A program made the translations under genes and the position numbers. Shown one piece after another: positions 39,088-48,267 of a stretch of 64,000 bases of DNA; position 1 is the stretch's first letter, and every line of letters starts with the position of its first letter. A model generated the notes under the pieces. That model searched no databases. It saw nothing but the letters and a program-made list of their open reading frames with translations, and was not told the origin of the DNA. This stretch comes from an uncultured Gemmiger sp. (GTDB lineage: Bacteria; Bacillota; Clostridia; Oscillospirales; Ruminococcaceae). The stretch lies in NCBI RefSeq assembly GCF_934561205.1, contig NZ_CAKTFU010000014.1:1-64000 (forward strand), given 5' to 3'.

Positions 39088-40125
39088 TTATTCTTCGGGG
39101 TTTTCCAGCTCCTCCACGTCGGGAACCGTCAAATCCAACTCGGCTAAGCGGTCGTTCATCGCCTTGGTGGCTTTGACGAACTCCGCGTGGGGGGCATTTG
39201 CGGGCAGAGTGTCGGGGGCAAAGCGTTCCCCCGCCTGTGCCTGTTTTTTGAGGTCTGCCACAGCCAGCGTGACCCGCAGCTGCTTGCCGCGCGCACGGTA
39301 GAGGCCGATACCCAGCAGCACCAGCGACACCAGCACCGTGACGATGGCAAACAGCTGGCTGGCGCGCAGACCCGTGCCGCCGATGAGCAGCGAATCGGTG
39401 CGCAGACCCTCGATCCACGAGCGTCCCAGGCCATACCACGCGGCATAGCTCAGGAAGATCTGCCCGTTGAATTTGCGGTGCTTGATCAGCGCCGCCAGCA
39501 TCGCGAAGCCGACCAGGCACCAGATGCTCTCATATAAAAAGGTAGGGTGCACGGGCAGTGTGGGGTCCACGGTGGTCCCCGCCTTCAGGGTGACCTGCAT
39601 GGATTTCAGGTATGCCTCGGTGCCTTCGCTGTACATGCCCCACGGCAGGGTGGTGTTGGTGCCGAAGGCTTCCTGGTTGACAAAGTTGCCCCAGCGGCCG
39701 ATGCCCTGCCCGATCAAAAAGCCCATGGACGCCAAGTCAAACAGCGGCAGCAGCGGCACCTTGCGCCACTTGGCAGCCAGCCCGCCAAAGACAAACGCGC
39801 CGATGACCGCACCGTAGATGGCAATGCCGCCCTGGCGGATGTCGAGCATTTCCCAGATGCTTTGGTATTCAAAAGGTGCCATAGCAACGTAATAAATACG
39901 CGCACAGACGATGGACATCACGGTGCCGACGGCGACAACATCCACCAGACGGTCGGAGTCAATGCCGAAATCCGCCGCCGTGCGGAAGGCAAACAGCAGC
40001 GCCAGCAGCATACCCGTGGCGATGATGACGCCGTACCAGTAAATGTTGAACCCGCCGATGGACAGCGCCACGCGGTTGATGGTAAACTCCCACCCCAAGG
40101 CGGGGAATTGCACATGATAGATCAT
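39088..40125 (-). CDS. lgt: Prolipoprotein diacylglyceryl transferase
   Basis: 345 residues with seven membrane helices. The Lgt signature GQGIGRWGNFVNQEAFG is intact, as are HPTFLYESIW and the following helices. It transfers diacylglycerol to the lipobox cysteine of prelipoproteins. It carries about 70 extra C-terminal residues after the last helix, rich in Ala, Glu and Pro, which most Lgt proteins lack. GGGAGGTAAG precedes the ATG. Confidence 0.95.
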   Translation of the reverse strand: MIYHVQFPALGWEFTINRVALSIGGFNIYWYGVIIATGMLLALLFAFRTAADFGIDSDRLVDVVAVGTVMSIVCARIYYVAMAPFEYQSIWEMLDIRQGGIAIYGAVIGAFVFGGLAAKWRKVPLLPLFDLASMGFLIGQGIGRWGNFVNQEAFGTNTTLPWGMYSEGTEAYLKSMQVTLKAGTTVDPTLPVHPTFLYESIWCLVGFAMLAALIKHRKFNGQIFLSYAAWYGLGRSWIEGLRTDSLLIGGTGLRASQLFAIVTVLVSLVLLGIGLYRARGKQLRVTLAVADLKKQAQAGERFAPDTLPANAPHAEFVKATKAMNDRLAELDLTVPDVEELENPEE

Positions 40126-40140
40126 GGATACTTACCTCCC

Positions 40141-41424
40141 TCAATCCCCGTCCTCGGCGGGGTCGATCTGCACATAGGCGCGGGTTTCCTCCCGCAGGGC
40201 GGTGCGCAGCAATTCGTCGGCGTCCTGCACGGTCAGCGCCGCCAGTGCCTCAATCTCCTCTGCCAGCGTGCGGCCCTTCAGGCAGGCGTCGGCAGCGTCC
40301 TCGGCGGCTTCGTCGGGCTGCTCCATGCTGCCCAGCGTTTCGCCGTACATCTGGTTTTTGACAAGACGGAAAATTTCCGGGTCGAACCCGTCGCGGCGCA
40401 GGCGCTCGATCTCCTGCTGCAGCAGCGCGGCGACTTGGCGGGGCTGCTCGCTCTCGCCGGTAAAGGCAACGCAGCACGCGCCCGGCGCGGTGACGCAGTC
40501 CCCGGAAAAGCCGGGGTTTACCAGCGATGTATCGTACAATTCACGGTAAAAATCCGTCAGGCCGCCGCAAATCAGATCGCTGAGCATCGCCAGCAGAAGC
40601 TCCCGCTTGAGGTCGCCCTTTTCCAGCGGCGGCTCGCGGTAGGCAACGCCGAAGCAGGGGCGGTTGATCGGCATGGTAAAGTGCTGCTCTTTTTGCGGGA
40701 CAGGCCCTGTTTCCGCGGGGATAGCCCAGCTTACGGTGTGGGGCTTGCGCGCGCGGTACAGGCCGTTGCGCTTGCAGGCCTCGACCACCCGGCCCAGTGT
40801 GATTTTGCCCGCCACCGACAGCACCATGTTTTGCGGCGCGTAAAACGCCTTGGCGCAGTCGTACAGCAGCGGCGGGGTGATCTCGGCAATGCTCTGCACG
40901 GTACCGGCGATGTCCTCCCGCAGGGGGTGGGCGCGGTACAGCCCGCGGAACAAGGCGTTCAGCAGCCGCCAGTCGGGGCTGTCGTCGTACATTTTGATTT
41001 CCTGCGCGATGATGCCCTGTTCCTTGGCGATGCTCGCCTTGGTAAACCACGGCTTGCCCACCTGACCCAGCAGAATGTCCAGATTTTCGTCGATTTTTTC
41101 GGTGGCGGAAAAGACATAGCAGGTGCGGTCATACCCTGTAAAGGCGTTGGCGGACGCGCCCGTTTTGGCGTACAGGGCAAAGGTGTCGCCCGCGGCGGTT
41201 TCGCACATTTTGTGCTCCATAAAATGCGCCGTGCCCGCGGGCAGGGTGACCGTGCGCCCGTCCAGCGTAAATTGACGATGTACCGAGCCGAAATCCGTGG
41301 CGTAAAAGCCGTGCACCGAGCTGTAACCCGGCATGGTGCGGCAGATGACGCGCAGACCGCTGGGCAGCGTGACGCTTTGGCAGCCCACGGCGCTGCTTGC
41401 GGCGGAGGGTGTATTATTCCTCAT
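40141..41424 (-). CDS. M16 zinc metallopeptidase, catalytic subunit (YmfH-like)
   Basis: 427 residues with two M16 halves. The inverted zinc motif HFMEH occurs near residue 70 and a downstream glutamate (EIKMYDDSPDW region) follows at the usual spacing, so it should be active. The ATG at 41424 overlaps the partner gene by 11 bp and has AAAGGGGG upstream; the longer frame to 41469 runs inside that gene. Pairs of active and inactive M16 proteins are known as YmfH/YmfF. Confidence 0.88.
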   Translation of the reverse strand: MRNNTPSAASSAVGCQSVTLPSGLRVICRTMPGYSSVHGFYATDFGSVHRQFTLDGRTVTLPAGTAHFMEHKMCETAAGDTFALYAKTGASANAFTGYDRTCYVFSATEKIDENLDILLGQVGKPWFTKASIAKEQGIIAQEIKMYDDSPDWRLLNALFRGLYRAHPLREDIAGTVQSIAEITPPLLYDCAKAFYAPQNMVLSVAGKITLGRVVEACKRNGLYRARKPHTVSWAIPAETGPVPQKEQHFTMPINRPCFGVAYREPPLEKGDLKRELLLAMLSDLICGGLTDFYRELYDTSLVNPGFSGDCVTAPGACCVAFTGESEQPRQVAALLQQEIERLRRDGFDPEIFRLVKNQMYGETLGSMEQPDEAAEDAADACLKGRTLAEEIEALAALTVQDADELLRTALREETRAYVQIDPAEDGD

Positions 41425-42709
41425 CGGGGTCCCCCTTTCCCTCGGTGCCGGGGCGGGCGGTGACCACATACCCCACCGAGTAGCTGTACCGTTCCAGCAC
41501 GCGGCGCACCTCGTCGATGGTAACGGCGCTTGTCAGCACCTTGCCGTAGGCGGGCGGATACAGCGGCTCGCCGCGCAAGATCTGCCCGTAGTACCAGCCC
41601 TCCAGGGCGGAGAGGCTGTCCTCCAGCGCGTCCATGCCCGAAAGCAGCCCGCGGCGGCAGTCGTCCATTTCCTCCTGCGTGATGGGGCCTTTTTTCAGCC
41701 CCTCCCACTCGGCCAGCAGGGCGGCCTCGGCCTGTTCGACCTTGCCGGGTTCGACGGCGGAGTCAATCATCATGGCGCCCGTGGCGCGGTGCGCTGCCGC
41801 GCCGCAGTAGTAGCACAGCGATTGCTTTTCGCGCACGTTCATAAACAGTCGGCTGGTGGACGCGCCGCCCAGCAGGTTCATGGCCACGCGCAGGGCGCTG
41901 ACGGTGGGCACATCGTCAGCGCTGCCGGTCGTAAACAGCATACACAGCTTGGCTTGCGTCAGGCCGGGCAGTTTTTCGGTATAGCGGCGCAGCGGCGTGC
42001 GGGGCATGGCCACCAGTGCGCCCAGCTCCTGCGGGTCGCGCCGCACACCGTCCAGACGGTGCAGCAGCTTTTCCGCCACCCGCGCGGCGTCGGTGCCCTG
42101 CACCATCACGTCGATGCGGGACTGCGTCAAGATGCGGTCGTACTCGGCTTTCAGGGCTGCGGGCGTGACGGAGGCCAGCTCATCGGGGTAGCCGCCCAGT
42201 TCGATGCCCGCAGGGGAATCGCCGTAAAATTTGCGGCGCGCCTGGCGCACACAGTACAGACGCTTGGCGTTGAACTCTGCCTGCAAGCGCCGCGCCTGGG
42301 TCTCGGTCTCGATGCGCACAGCCTCGGCGTCAAAGACACCGTCCACAAGGTACGGCTCAAACACGGTGCCGAAAACAATATCGGCGTAGGCGTCGGTCAG
42401 GTTTTCCCCTGCCAGCGCGTAGGCGTCCTTGATGCCGCAGATGTCCGCCGACAGCACGCGGTCTATGCCCGCGCCGCTCAGTTCCACGCCCAGATCGGCG
42501 CCGTACAGCCCCGCCAGCTTGCGGGACAGGGCGGTCATATCGGGGCAGGCGGCATAGCCGCGTTCCAGCACCTGGGTCAGCACGGCGTCCAGCGTGGCGG
42601 TGTCGCGCCGCGCGGGGAATCGCAGATGGATGGCGATGCGGCAGCGGTTGAATTTATCGGCTTCCAGCGTTGTGATATGCACGCCGGGTGCCAGTTGTTT
42701 GCGTTCCAA
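41414..42709 (-). CDS. M16 family protein, inactive partner (YmfF-like)
   Basis: 431 residues of M16 fold. At the place of HxxEH it has LTQVLERG, so no zinc site; the second half carries the R/Y-type substrate-binding strand (VREKQSLCYYCGA). It likely forms the non-catalytic half of a heterodimer with the next gene. I choose TTG 42709 because AGTGAGGA stands 6 nt upstream; a TTG at 42730 is also open. Confidence 0.85.
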   Translation of the reverse strand: MERKQLAPGVHITTLEADKFNRCRIAIHLRFPARRDTATLDAVLTQVLERGYAACPDMTALSRKLAGLYGADLGVELSGAGIDRVLSADICGIKDAYALAGENLTDAYADIVFGTVFEPYLVDGVFDAEAVRIETETQARRLQAEFNAKRLYCVRQARRKFYGDSPAGIELGGYPDELASVTPAALKAEYDRILTQSRIDVMVQGTDAARVAEKLLHRLDGVRRDPQELGALVAMPRTPLRRYTEKLPGLTQAKLCMLFTTGSADDVPTVSALRVAMNLLGGASTSRLFMNVREKQSLCYYCGAAAHRATGAMMIDSAVEPGKVEQAEAALLAEWEGLKKGPITQEEMDDCRRGLLSGMDALEDSLSALEGWYYGQILRGEPLYPPAYGKVLTSAVTIDEVRRVLERYSYSVGYVVTARPGTEGKGDPDEE

Positions 42710-42741
42710 TCGTAAATCCTCACTTAACAATAATCTTTTAT

Positions 42742-42770
42742 ATTATACGCCCATTTTATGAAAAAGTAAA
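42742..42770 (-). promoter_or_regulatory. Promoter of the M16-lgt-folD operon
   Basis: Leftward TTTACT (42765-42770), 17-bp spacer, TATAAT (42742-42747); back to back with the guanine deaminase promoter. Confidence 0.75.
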
Positions 42771-42777
42771 TCATAAC

Positions 42778-42806
42778 TTGCAGCTTCGCGGCGGGTACGG
42801 TATAAT
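42778..42806 (+). promoter_or_regulatory. Promoter of the guanine deaminase gene
   Basis: TTGCAG (42778-42783), 17-bp spacer, TATAAT (42801-42806). Confidence 0.75.
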
Positions 42807-42838
42807 AGAAGGTACAGTATTTATCGGAGGTCACCCTT

Positions 42839-44119
42839 ATGAACCGCTTTGCTTTACACGGCACCTTTGTGGACACGCCCACCCCCGATGCGCTGCGGGT
42901 GCGCACGGGCTATCTTTTGTGTGAGGACGGCGTCTGCGCCGCGTTTTCGCCCGATGCCCCCGCCGGGGTGCCGGTGCGGGACTACGCCGGGCAGCTGATC
43001 ACACCGGGTCTTGTGGACCTGCACCTGCACGCGCCCCAGTACAGCTACTGCGGCACGGCGATGGACTTAGAGCTGCTGGACTGGCTGCAGCGCTACACCT
43101 ACCCCGAAGAATCCCGCTACGCCGACCCCGACTACGCCAAGCTGGGCTACGGCTATTTTGTGCGCGACTTAAAAGCCAGCGCCACGACCCGCGCCTGCAT
43201 CTTTGCCACGCTGCACACCGACGCCACGCTGGAGCTGATGCACCAGCTGAAGGACGCCGGGCTGGGTGCCTTTGTGGGCAAGCTGGCGATGGACCGCAAC
43301 AGCCCCGACAGCTACCGTGAACCGAGCGCCGCCGCCGGGCTTGCCGAGACGCGCCGCTGGCTGGACGCCTGCCGCGCCGAAGATATGCTGCACAGCGGTG
43401 CGGTGCGCCCGATGCTGACCCCGCGCTTTACCCCCAGCACGGGCGACGAATATATGGCGGGGCTGGGCAAGCTGGCTGCCGAATACAAAGTCCCCGCGCA
43501 GAGCCATCTTTCGGAAAATCCGTCCGAGATCGCGTGGGTAGCCGAGCTTTGCCCCGGCACCCGCTTTTACGGCGAAAGCTACAGCCGCCACGGCTTGTTC
43601 GGCGGCGAGGTTCCCACCGTGATGGCACACTGCATTTACAGCGGCGAGGAGGAACAGGCGTTGATGAAGCGCAACCGCGTGATGATCGCCCACTGCCCCA
43701 CCAGCAACGAGAACGTCATTGCGGGCATTGCCCCCGCCGCGCATTATCTGCGGGGCGGCTGGCGCGTCGGCCTGGGCAGCGATGTGGCGGGCGGCCACAC
43801 GCTGGACCTGTTTGCCGTGATGGCGTCCGCCATGCAGGTCAGCAAGCTGCGCTGGCGCTATGTGGACCAGACCGAAGCCCCGCTGACGATGGTGGAGGCC
43901 TTGTACCTTGCCACCGTAGGCGGCGGCGATTTCTGGCGCGACTACGGTGTGCAGCTGGGCCTGTTTGAGCCGGGCTACGCGCTGGACGCGCTGGTTCTGG
44001 ACGACAGCGCCCTGCGCAACCAGCGGGATTTCACGCCCGCCGAGCGGTTGGAGCGCTACGCCTATCTGGGCAAGGGCAGCCTGACGGCAAAATTTGTGGA
44101 CGGTCGGCAGATTTTTTGA
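42839..44119 (+). CDS. guaD: Guanine deaminase
   Basis: 426-residue amidohydrolase. HLHAPQY holds the first metal histidines and is the guanine deaminase variant of the amidohydrolase HxH motif; QSHLSENPSE, MAHCIY and GSDVAGG supply the other ligands and the catalytic aspartate. It converts guanine to xanthine. The ribosome site is CGGAGG. Monocistronic; a purine/xanthine-type permease gene occurs at the right end of the window but is not linked. Confidence 0.9.
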   Translation: MNRFALHGTFVDTPTPDALRVRTGYLLCEDGVCAAFSPDAPAGVPVRDYAGQLITPGLVDLHLHAPQYSYCGTAMDLELLDWLQRYTYPEESRYADPDYAKLGYGYFVRDLKASATTRACIFATLHTDATLELMHQLKDAGLGAFVGKLAMDRNSPDSYREPSAAAGLAETRRWLDACRAEDMLHSGAVRPMLTPRFTPSTGDEYMAGLGKLAAEYKVPAQSHLSENPSEIAWVAELCPGTRFYGESYSRHGLFGGEVPTVMAHCIYSGEEEQALMKRNRVMIAHCPTSNENVIAGIAPAAHYLRGGWRVGLGSDVAGGHTLDLFAVMASAMQVSKLRWRYVDQTEAPLTMVEALYLATVGGGDFWRDYGVQLGLFEPGYALDALVLDDSALRNQRDFTPAERLERYAYLGKGSLTAKFVDGRQIF

Positions 44120-44140
44120 CGAACCCCCTTATAACCAAAC

Positions 44141-44179
44141 GACCCCGGCGGCCGAGACCATTCTCGGCTGCCGGGGTCT
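44141..44179. terminator. Hairpin between guaD and lysC
   Basis: Stem GACCCCGGC-GCCGAGA / TCTCGGC-GCCGGGGTC with a CCAT loop. Very stable but with a weak T-run; probably ends both converging transcripts. Confidence 0.65.
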
Positions 44180-44209
44180 ACCCTTTCCCCTCTATAAAAA
44201 CGGTTGCGC

Positions 44210-45415
44210 TTAGTTGATAAAGGCGTCGTGGATGGCTGCCACGGCTTTGTCGGCGTCCTTTTCGTCAATGACGACGCTGATCTTGATCTCGCTGGTGGAG
44301 ATCATGTGGATGTTGATGTTCTGGTTGAACAGCGCCTCAAACATCGTGCTGGCAACGCCCGAATGGCTCTGCATACCTGCGCCCACGATGGACACCTTGG
44401 CAAAGTTCTTGTTTACGGTGACCTCGCCGCCGCCAAAGCGGGAGGTCGCGCTCTGCAAGGCGGCCACGGCGCTTTCGGCGTCGCCCAGCGGCACGGTAAA
44501 GCTCATGTCCTTTTTGCCGTCGCGGCCGGTGGTCTGCAGGATGATATCGACGTTGATGTTCTTCTGCGCCAGCAGGCTGAAGATCTTAAACGACATGCCG
44601 GGCACGTCGGGCACGTCACGGACGGTCAAAACGGCAATGTCGGTGTCCTTGGCGACACCCTTGATCAGCATACCTTCCACTTTGGTTTCCTCCTTAACAA
44701 CGGTGCCGGGCACCGGATTGATGCTGGAAATGACCTCCAGCTCGACATTGTACTTTTTGGCAAGCTCTACGCTGCGGTTGTTCAGCACCTGTGCGCCCAG
44801 CGACGCCAGCTCCAGCATTTCGTCAAAGGTGATCTCCTTGAGCTTGGTCGCCTTGGGGATCTTGCGCGGGTCGGCGGTGTAGACACCCTCGACATCGGTG
44901 AAGATCTGGCAGCGGTCGGCATGCAGCGCAGCGGCCAGCGCCACGGCGGAGGTATCGCTGCCGCCGCGTCCCAGCGTGGTAATGTCATCGCTGCGGTTCA
45001 GGCCCTGAAAGCCTGCCACGACCACCACACGGTTGCGGGCCAGCTCGCTCTCGACACGCTCGGTGTTCAGGCGCTTGATGCGCGCCTTGGAGTAGGCGCG
45101 GTCGGTGCTGAAGCCCGCCTGCCAACCCGTCAGGCTGACGGAGGAAACGCCCAGCTCCTGCAAGGCCATGGCCAGCAGCGAGATGGAGATTTCCTCACCT
45201 GCCGCCAGCAGCATATCCATCTCGCGGTGGGAGGGATTGCAGGTAATTTCCGCCGCCTTGGCGATGAGGTCGTCGGTGGTGTCGCCCTGGGCCGAAACCA
45301 CGACCACCACATCGTTGCCCGCGTTGCGGGTGTTCCGGATGATGCGGGCGACGTTAAAGATGCGGTCGCGATCACGAACCGAGCTGCCGCCGAATTTTTG
45401 TACGATCAAACCCAT
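44210..45415 (-). CDS. lysC: Aspartate kinase
   Basis: 401 residues. The kinase domain has VQKFGGSSV at residues 5-13 and TTLGRGGSDTSAVALAAAL, followed by two ACT domains (about 265-400) that bind feedback amino acids. First step from aspartate to lysine, threonine and methionine. Last gene of the ACT-hom-thrB-lysC operon, which points to threonine as one effector. Confidence 0.96.
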   Translation of the reverse strand: MGLIVQKFGGSSVRDRDRIFNVARIIRNTRNAGNDVVVVVSAQGDTTDDLIAKAAEITCNPSHREMDMLLAAGEEISISLLAMALQELGVSSVSLTGWQAGFSTDRAYSKARIKRLNTERVESELARNRVVVVAGFQGLNRSDDITTLGRGGSDTSAVALAAALHADRCQIFTDVEGVYTADPRKIPKATKLKEITFDEMLELASLGAQVLNNRSVELAKKYNVELEVISSINPVPGTVVKEETKVEGMLIKGVAKDTDIAVLTVRDVPDVPGMSFKIFSLLAQKNINVDIILQTTGRDGKKDMSFTVPLGDAESAVAALQSATSRFGGGEVTVNKNFAKVSIVGAGMQSHSGVASTMFEALFNQNINIHMISTSEIKISVVIDEKDADKAVAAIHDAFIN

Positions 45416-45437
45416 TTCTATACTTTCCTCCTCTATA

Positions 45438-46328
45438 TCACCGTACCACTGCGCCGGTGTTGTCGGCCAGCAGGCGATGCACAGTAAAGTGGTTCAGCGC
45501 CCCCGGCTGCTGCAAGGCGGCCTCGGCCCGAACAAAGAACTCGTCATCGTCCTTGCGCACGACCGCCATGATGGTCGGCCCCGCGCCGGAGATGTAGACA
45601 GCCAGCGCACCCAAGTCCTGCGCAAGCTCAAAGACCTCGTCGCCGCCCTCTATCAGCGGCAGGCGGTATTGCTGGTGCAGGGCATCCTTGGTGGCCACAC
45701 CCAGCAGGGCGTAGTTGCCGTCGCAGAAAGCGGCGGTGGCCAGCGCCGCGCGGGACAGGTTGTACACGGCGTCCTTGTGGCTGACCATTTGGGGCAGCGC
45801 TGCGCGCGCCTTGCTGGTCAGCAGGCGGAAATCCGGCACAAAGGCCGCAAAGGCAAGCTCGGGGTCGATGTTTTTCTTGACGCTGTACACCTGGCCCTCG
45901 TCAATGACGCTGGTCACAAACCCGCCCAGCATCGCGGGGGCAACGTTGTCGGGATGCCCCTCGATGGAGGTGGCCAGTGTCAGCATCTGGCGGCGGGTCA
46001 GCTTGTTGCCCAGCAGGGCGTTGGCCCCCAGAATACCCGCCACAATGCAGGCCGAACTGGAACCCAGGCCGCGCGCCATGGGGATATCGTTGCGCTGGGT
46101 GATGCGCAGCCCCCGCAGGGGCAGCCCCAGCTGGTCGTAGACGACCCGCGCCGAGCGGAACACCAGATTGTTGGAGCCGGCGGGGACATGGGTGCCGTCC
46201 ACCGAGCTGATCTGGATGCGGTCGCTTTCCTCAAACGTAAAGACGTTGTGCATCGAAACCGCCAACCCTAAGGAGTCAAACCCCGCGCCCACGTTGGCGC
46301 TGGTTGCCGGTACGCTTACTGTTACCAT
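45438..46328 (-). CDS. thrB: Homoserine kinase
   Basis: 296-residue GHMP kinase: VPATSANVGAGFDSLG at the start, the ATP loop PMARGLGSSSA, and the C-terminal SGAGPT. Phosphorylates homoserine for threonine synthesis. It lies between hom and lysC; thrC is not in the window. Confidence 0.96.
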   Translation of the reverse strand: MVTVSVPATSANVGAGFDSLGLAVSMHNVFTFEESDRIQISSVDGTHVPAGSNNLVFRSARVVYDQLGLPLRGLRITQRNDIPMARGLGSSSACIVAGILGANALLGNKLTRRQMLTLATSIEGHPDNVAPAMLGGFVTSVIDEGQVYSVKKNIDPELAFAAFVPDFRLLTSKARAALPQMVSHKDAVYNLSRAALATAAFCDGNYALLGVATKDALHQQYRLPLIEGGDEVFELAQDLGALAVYISGAGPTIMAVVRKDDDEFFVRAEAALQQPGALNHFTVHRLLADNTGAVVR

Positions 46329-46344
46329 AGTATGCCGCCCCTCT

Positions 46345-47574
46345 TTATTCTGCCAGTTGTTTCATGGCCAGCTTTACGCTGCCGCCCAGTACCGCCAGCT
46401 TCTGGCGCAGGGCGTCGATATCCGCCTCGGTCGCCGCGTCGATGCGGCAGGCAGCCTCGCCGTCGGCCTCAAACAAGAGCTGTGCGTCCCCGGCCACGCT
46501 TTGCAGCACCGCGCCCGAAACGCCCGCCGCGCGGACGTACCACGGGTACACGCCGATATCTTTGAGCTGACCCTCCGGCTTTTCTGCCTCGGCCCAGAAC
46601 AGGCTGTCGTGGATCTTTACGCCCTCTTTTAAGGCGTCGATGACATCGGCCACCACGGCGCTGGCGGTGGGCAGCTTGCCCGCGCCCTTGCCGTAGAACA
46701 CAACGTCGCCCAGCATATCGCCCCGCATCAGCACGGCGTTAAAGACGTCGTCCACGCCCGCCAGCTGGTTGGCGTTGCTGACCATCATCGGCTCGACCCC
46801 GGCAGCCATGGCGCCGCCGGCGTTTTCGTCGTACCAGGCGATCAGCTTGATGGCGCTGTCCATCTGCTCGGCGGCCTTGATGTCGGCCACCGTGATATCG
46901 CGGATGCCCCGCGCGGGGATGTTGTCGGGGTAGACGTGATGCCCGCAGGCAAGGCTGGCCAGAATGGCGATCTTGCGGCAGGCATCGCGGCCGTCCACGT
47001 CGTCGCCGGGGTCCTTGGTCTCGGCATAGCCGAGCTGCTGGGCAATGTGCAGGGCCTCGTCAAAGCCCATGTTTTCGCGCTTCATCTTGGTCAGCATAAA
47101 GTTGGTGGTACCGTTGACGATGCCGCAGATGCGGCTGATGTGGTTGGCGGCCAGGCACTGGTGCATGGGGGTGATGATGGGCGTACCGCCGCCCACGCTG
47201 GCCTCAAACAAAAAGGCGGCGTTGTGCGCCTTGGCCAGCGCCAGCAGTTCGGCGCCGTAGCCCGCGACCATCTCCTTGTTGGAGGTGCAGACGCTGCGGC
47301 CGCTTTCCAGGCACTTACGCACATAAGGCAAGGCGAAGCGTGTGCCGCCGATGGTTTCGACCACGACCTTGACTTCGGGGTCGTTTAAGATGGTGTCGAT
47401 GCTGTCGGTAAACAGCGCCGCATCGGGCGAGGCGGAAAAATCCCGCACATCGAGGATGTATTTGACCTCCACGGGTTCGCCCACGCGGCGGGCGATGGAT
47501 GCCGCATTGCGGCGCACAACCTCCAGCACACCGCTGCCCACGGTGCCAAAGCCCAGAATCGCAATTTTAGCCAT
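46345..47574 (-). CDS. hom: Homoserine dehydrogenase
   Basis: 409 residues: Rossmann loop GFGTVGSGV, catalytic domain with GIVNGTTNFMLTKM and DVDGRDACRKIAILA, and a C-terminal ACT domain (about 330-409) for threonine feedback. Reduces aspartate semialdehyde to homoserine. Second gene of the operon, starting 38 bp after the ACT-domain gene. Confidence 0.96.
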   Translation of the reverse strand: MAKIAILGFGTVGSGVLEVVRRNAASIARRVGEPVEVKYILDVRDFSASPDAALFTDSIDTILNDPEVKVVVETIGGTRFALPYVRKCLESGRSVCTSNKEMVAGYGAELLALAKAHNAAFLFEASVGGGTPIITPMHQCLAANHISRICGIVNGTTNFMLTKMKRENMGFDEALHIAQQLGYAETKDPGDDVDGRDACRKIAILASLACGHHVYPDNIPARGIRDITVADIKAAEQMDSAIKLIAWYDENAGGAMAAGVEPMMVSNANQLAGVDDVFNAVLMRGDMLGDVVFYGKGAGKLPTASAVVADVIDALKEGVKIHDSLFWAEAEKPEGQLKDIGVYPWYVRAAGVSGAVLQSVAGDAQLLFEADGEAACRIDAATEADIDALRQKLAVLGGSVKLAMKQLAE

Positions 47575-47612
47575 TGGTATACTCTCCCTTATCCCTATTC
47601 CCTTTTGCCTGT

Positions 47613-48041
47613 TTACACGCCGCGGTGGATCTCCACCACGCAGGGCTGGTGCGAAAGCCGCAGCAGCATTTCCTCCACCGACATCTGCATGGTGCCGGTG
47701 CGCACGGTGACCTCCACCTGGGCGGTACCGTTTTCGGGGCGGGACTGGTTGATGGTCATAATGGACCCGCCCGCCGCCGAAATGCCCGACAGCAGCGTTT
47801 GCAGTGCCCCCGTCTTGTCCAGCAGGGTGGCAACGACGGTCAGTGTGTCGCGGCCTGTCTCTGCATCAAAGACGCAATCCTTATATTTATAGAACGCGCT
47901 GCGGGAAATACCCGCCTGCTTGGCTGCCGCCGAAATGTTGGCGACCTCGCCCGATGCCAGAAGCTGCTTTGCCTGCAGCACCTTGCCGAAAACCTCCGGC
48001 AGGACATCTGCCTGTACCAGCAGGTATTTATGCTGGGTCAT
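47613..48041 (-). CDS. ACT domain-containing protein (PheB/UPF0735-like)
   Basis: 142 residues. The N-terminal half has a helix-turn-helix-like segment (NISAAAKQAGISRSAFYKYKD), the C-terminal half an ACT domain (LTVVATLLDKTGALQTLLSGI). Matches the PheB/UPF0735 family, which often precedes hom in Clostridia. Leading the threonine operon, it could act as an amino-acid-sensing regulator; that role is not shown. The ATG at 48041 follows GAGGAGG. Confidence 0.88.
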   Translation of the reverse strand: MTQHKYLLVQADVLPEVFGKVLQAKQLLASGEVANISAAAKQAGISRSAFYKYKDCVFDAETGRDTLTVVATLLDKTGALQTLLSGISAAGGSIMTINQSRPENGTAQVEVTVRTGTMQMSVEEMLLRLSHQPCVVEIHRGV

Positions 48042-48084
48042 TGTGTTGCCTCCTCGCAAACAAATGTAGTATCAACGTGTACCA

Positions 48085-48113
48085 ATCTTACCACACCAAG
48101 GTGGTCGTTGCAA
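48085..48113 (-). promoter_or_regulatory. Promoter of the ACT-hom-thrB-lysC operon
   Basis: Leftward TTGCAA (48108-48113), 17-bp spacer, TAAGAT (48085-48090). The spacer contains CACC-TT-GGTG. Confidence 0.65.
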
Positions 48114-48209
48114 GGGGTTTTGGCTGATTTGACCGCTTTTTAGCACATTGTACAGGAACGTCGGTTGAAAACTCTGTGTTTTTGTGCGGCGGTTGACTGT
48201 ACACTGCAC

Positions 48210-48248
48210 AAAAACAGCCGCCTTTCGGCATACACCGAAAGGCGGCTG
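48210..48248 (-). terminator. PBP1A gene terminator
   Basis: Leftward stem CAGCCGCCTTTCGG / CCGAAAGGCGGCTG with a 6-nt loop, then TTTTTG. Confidence 0.92.
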
Positions 48249-48267
48249 TATCATGTTAGGGTTTGGG

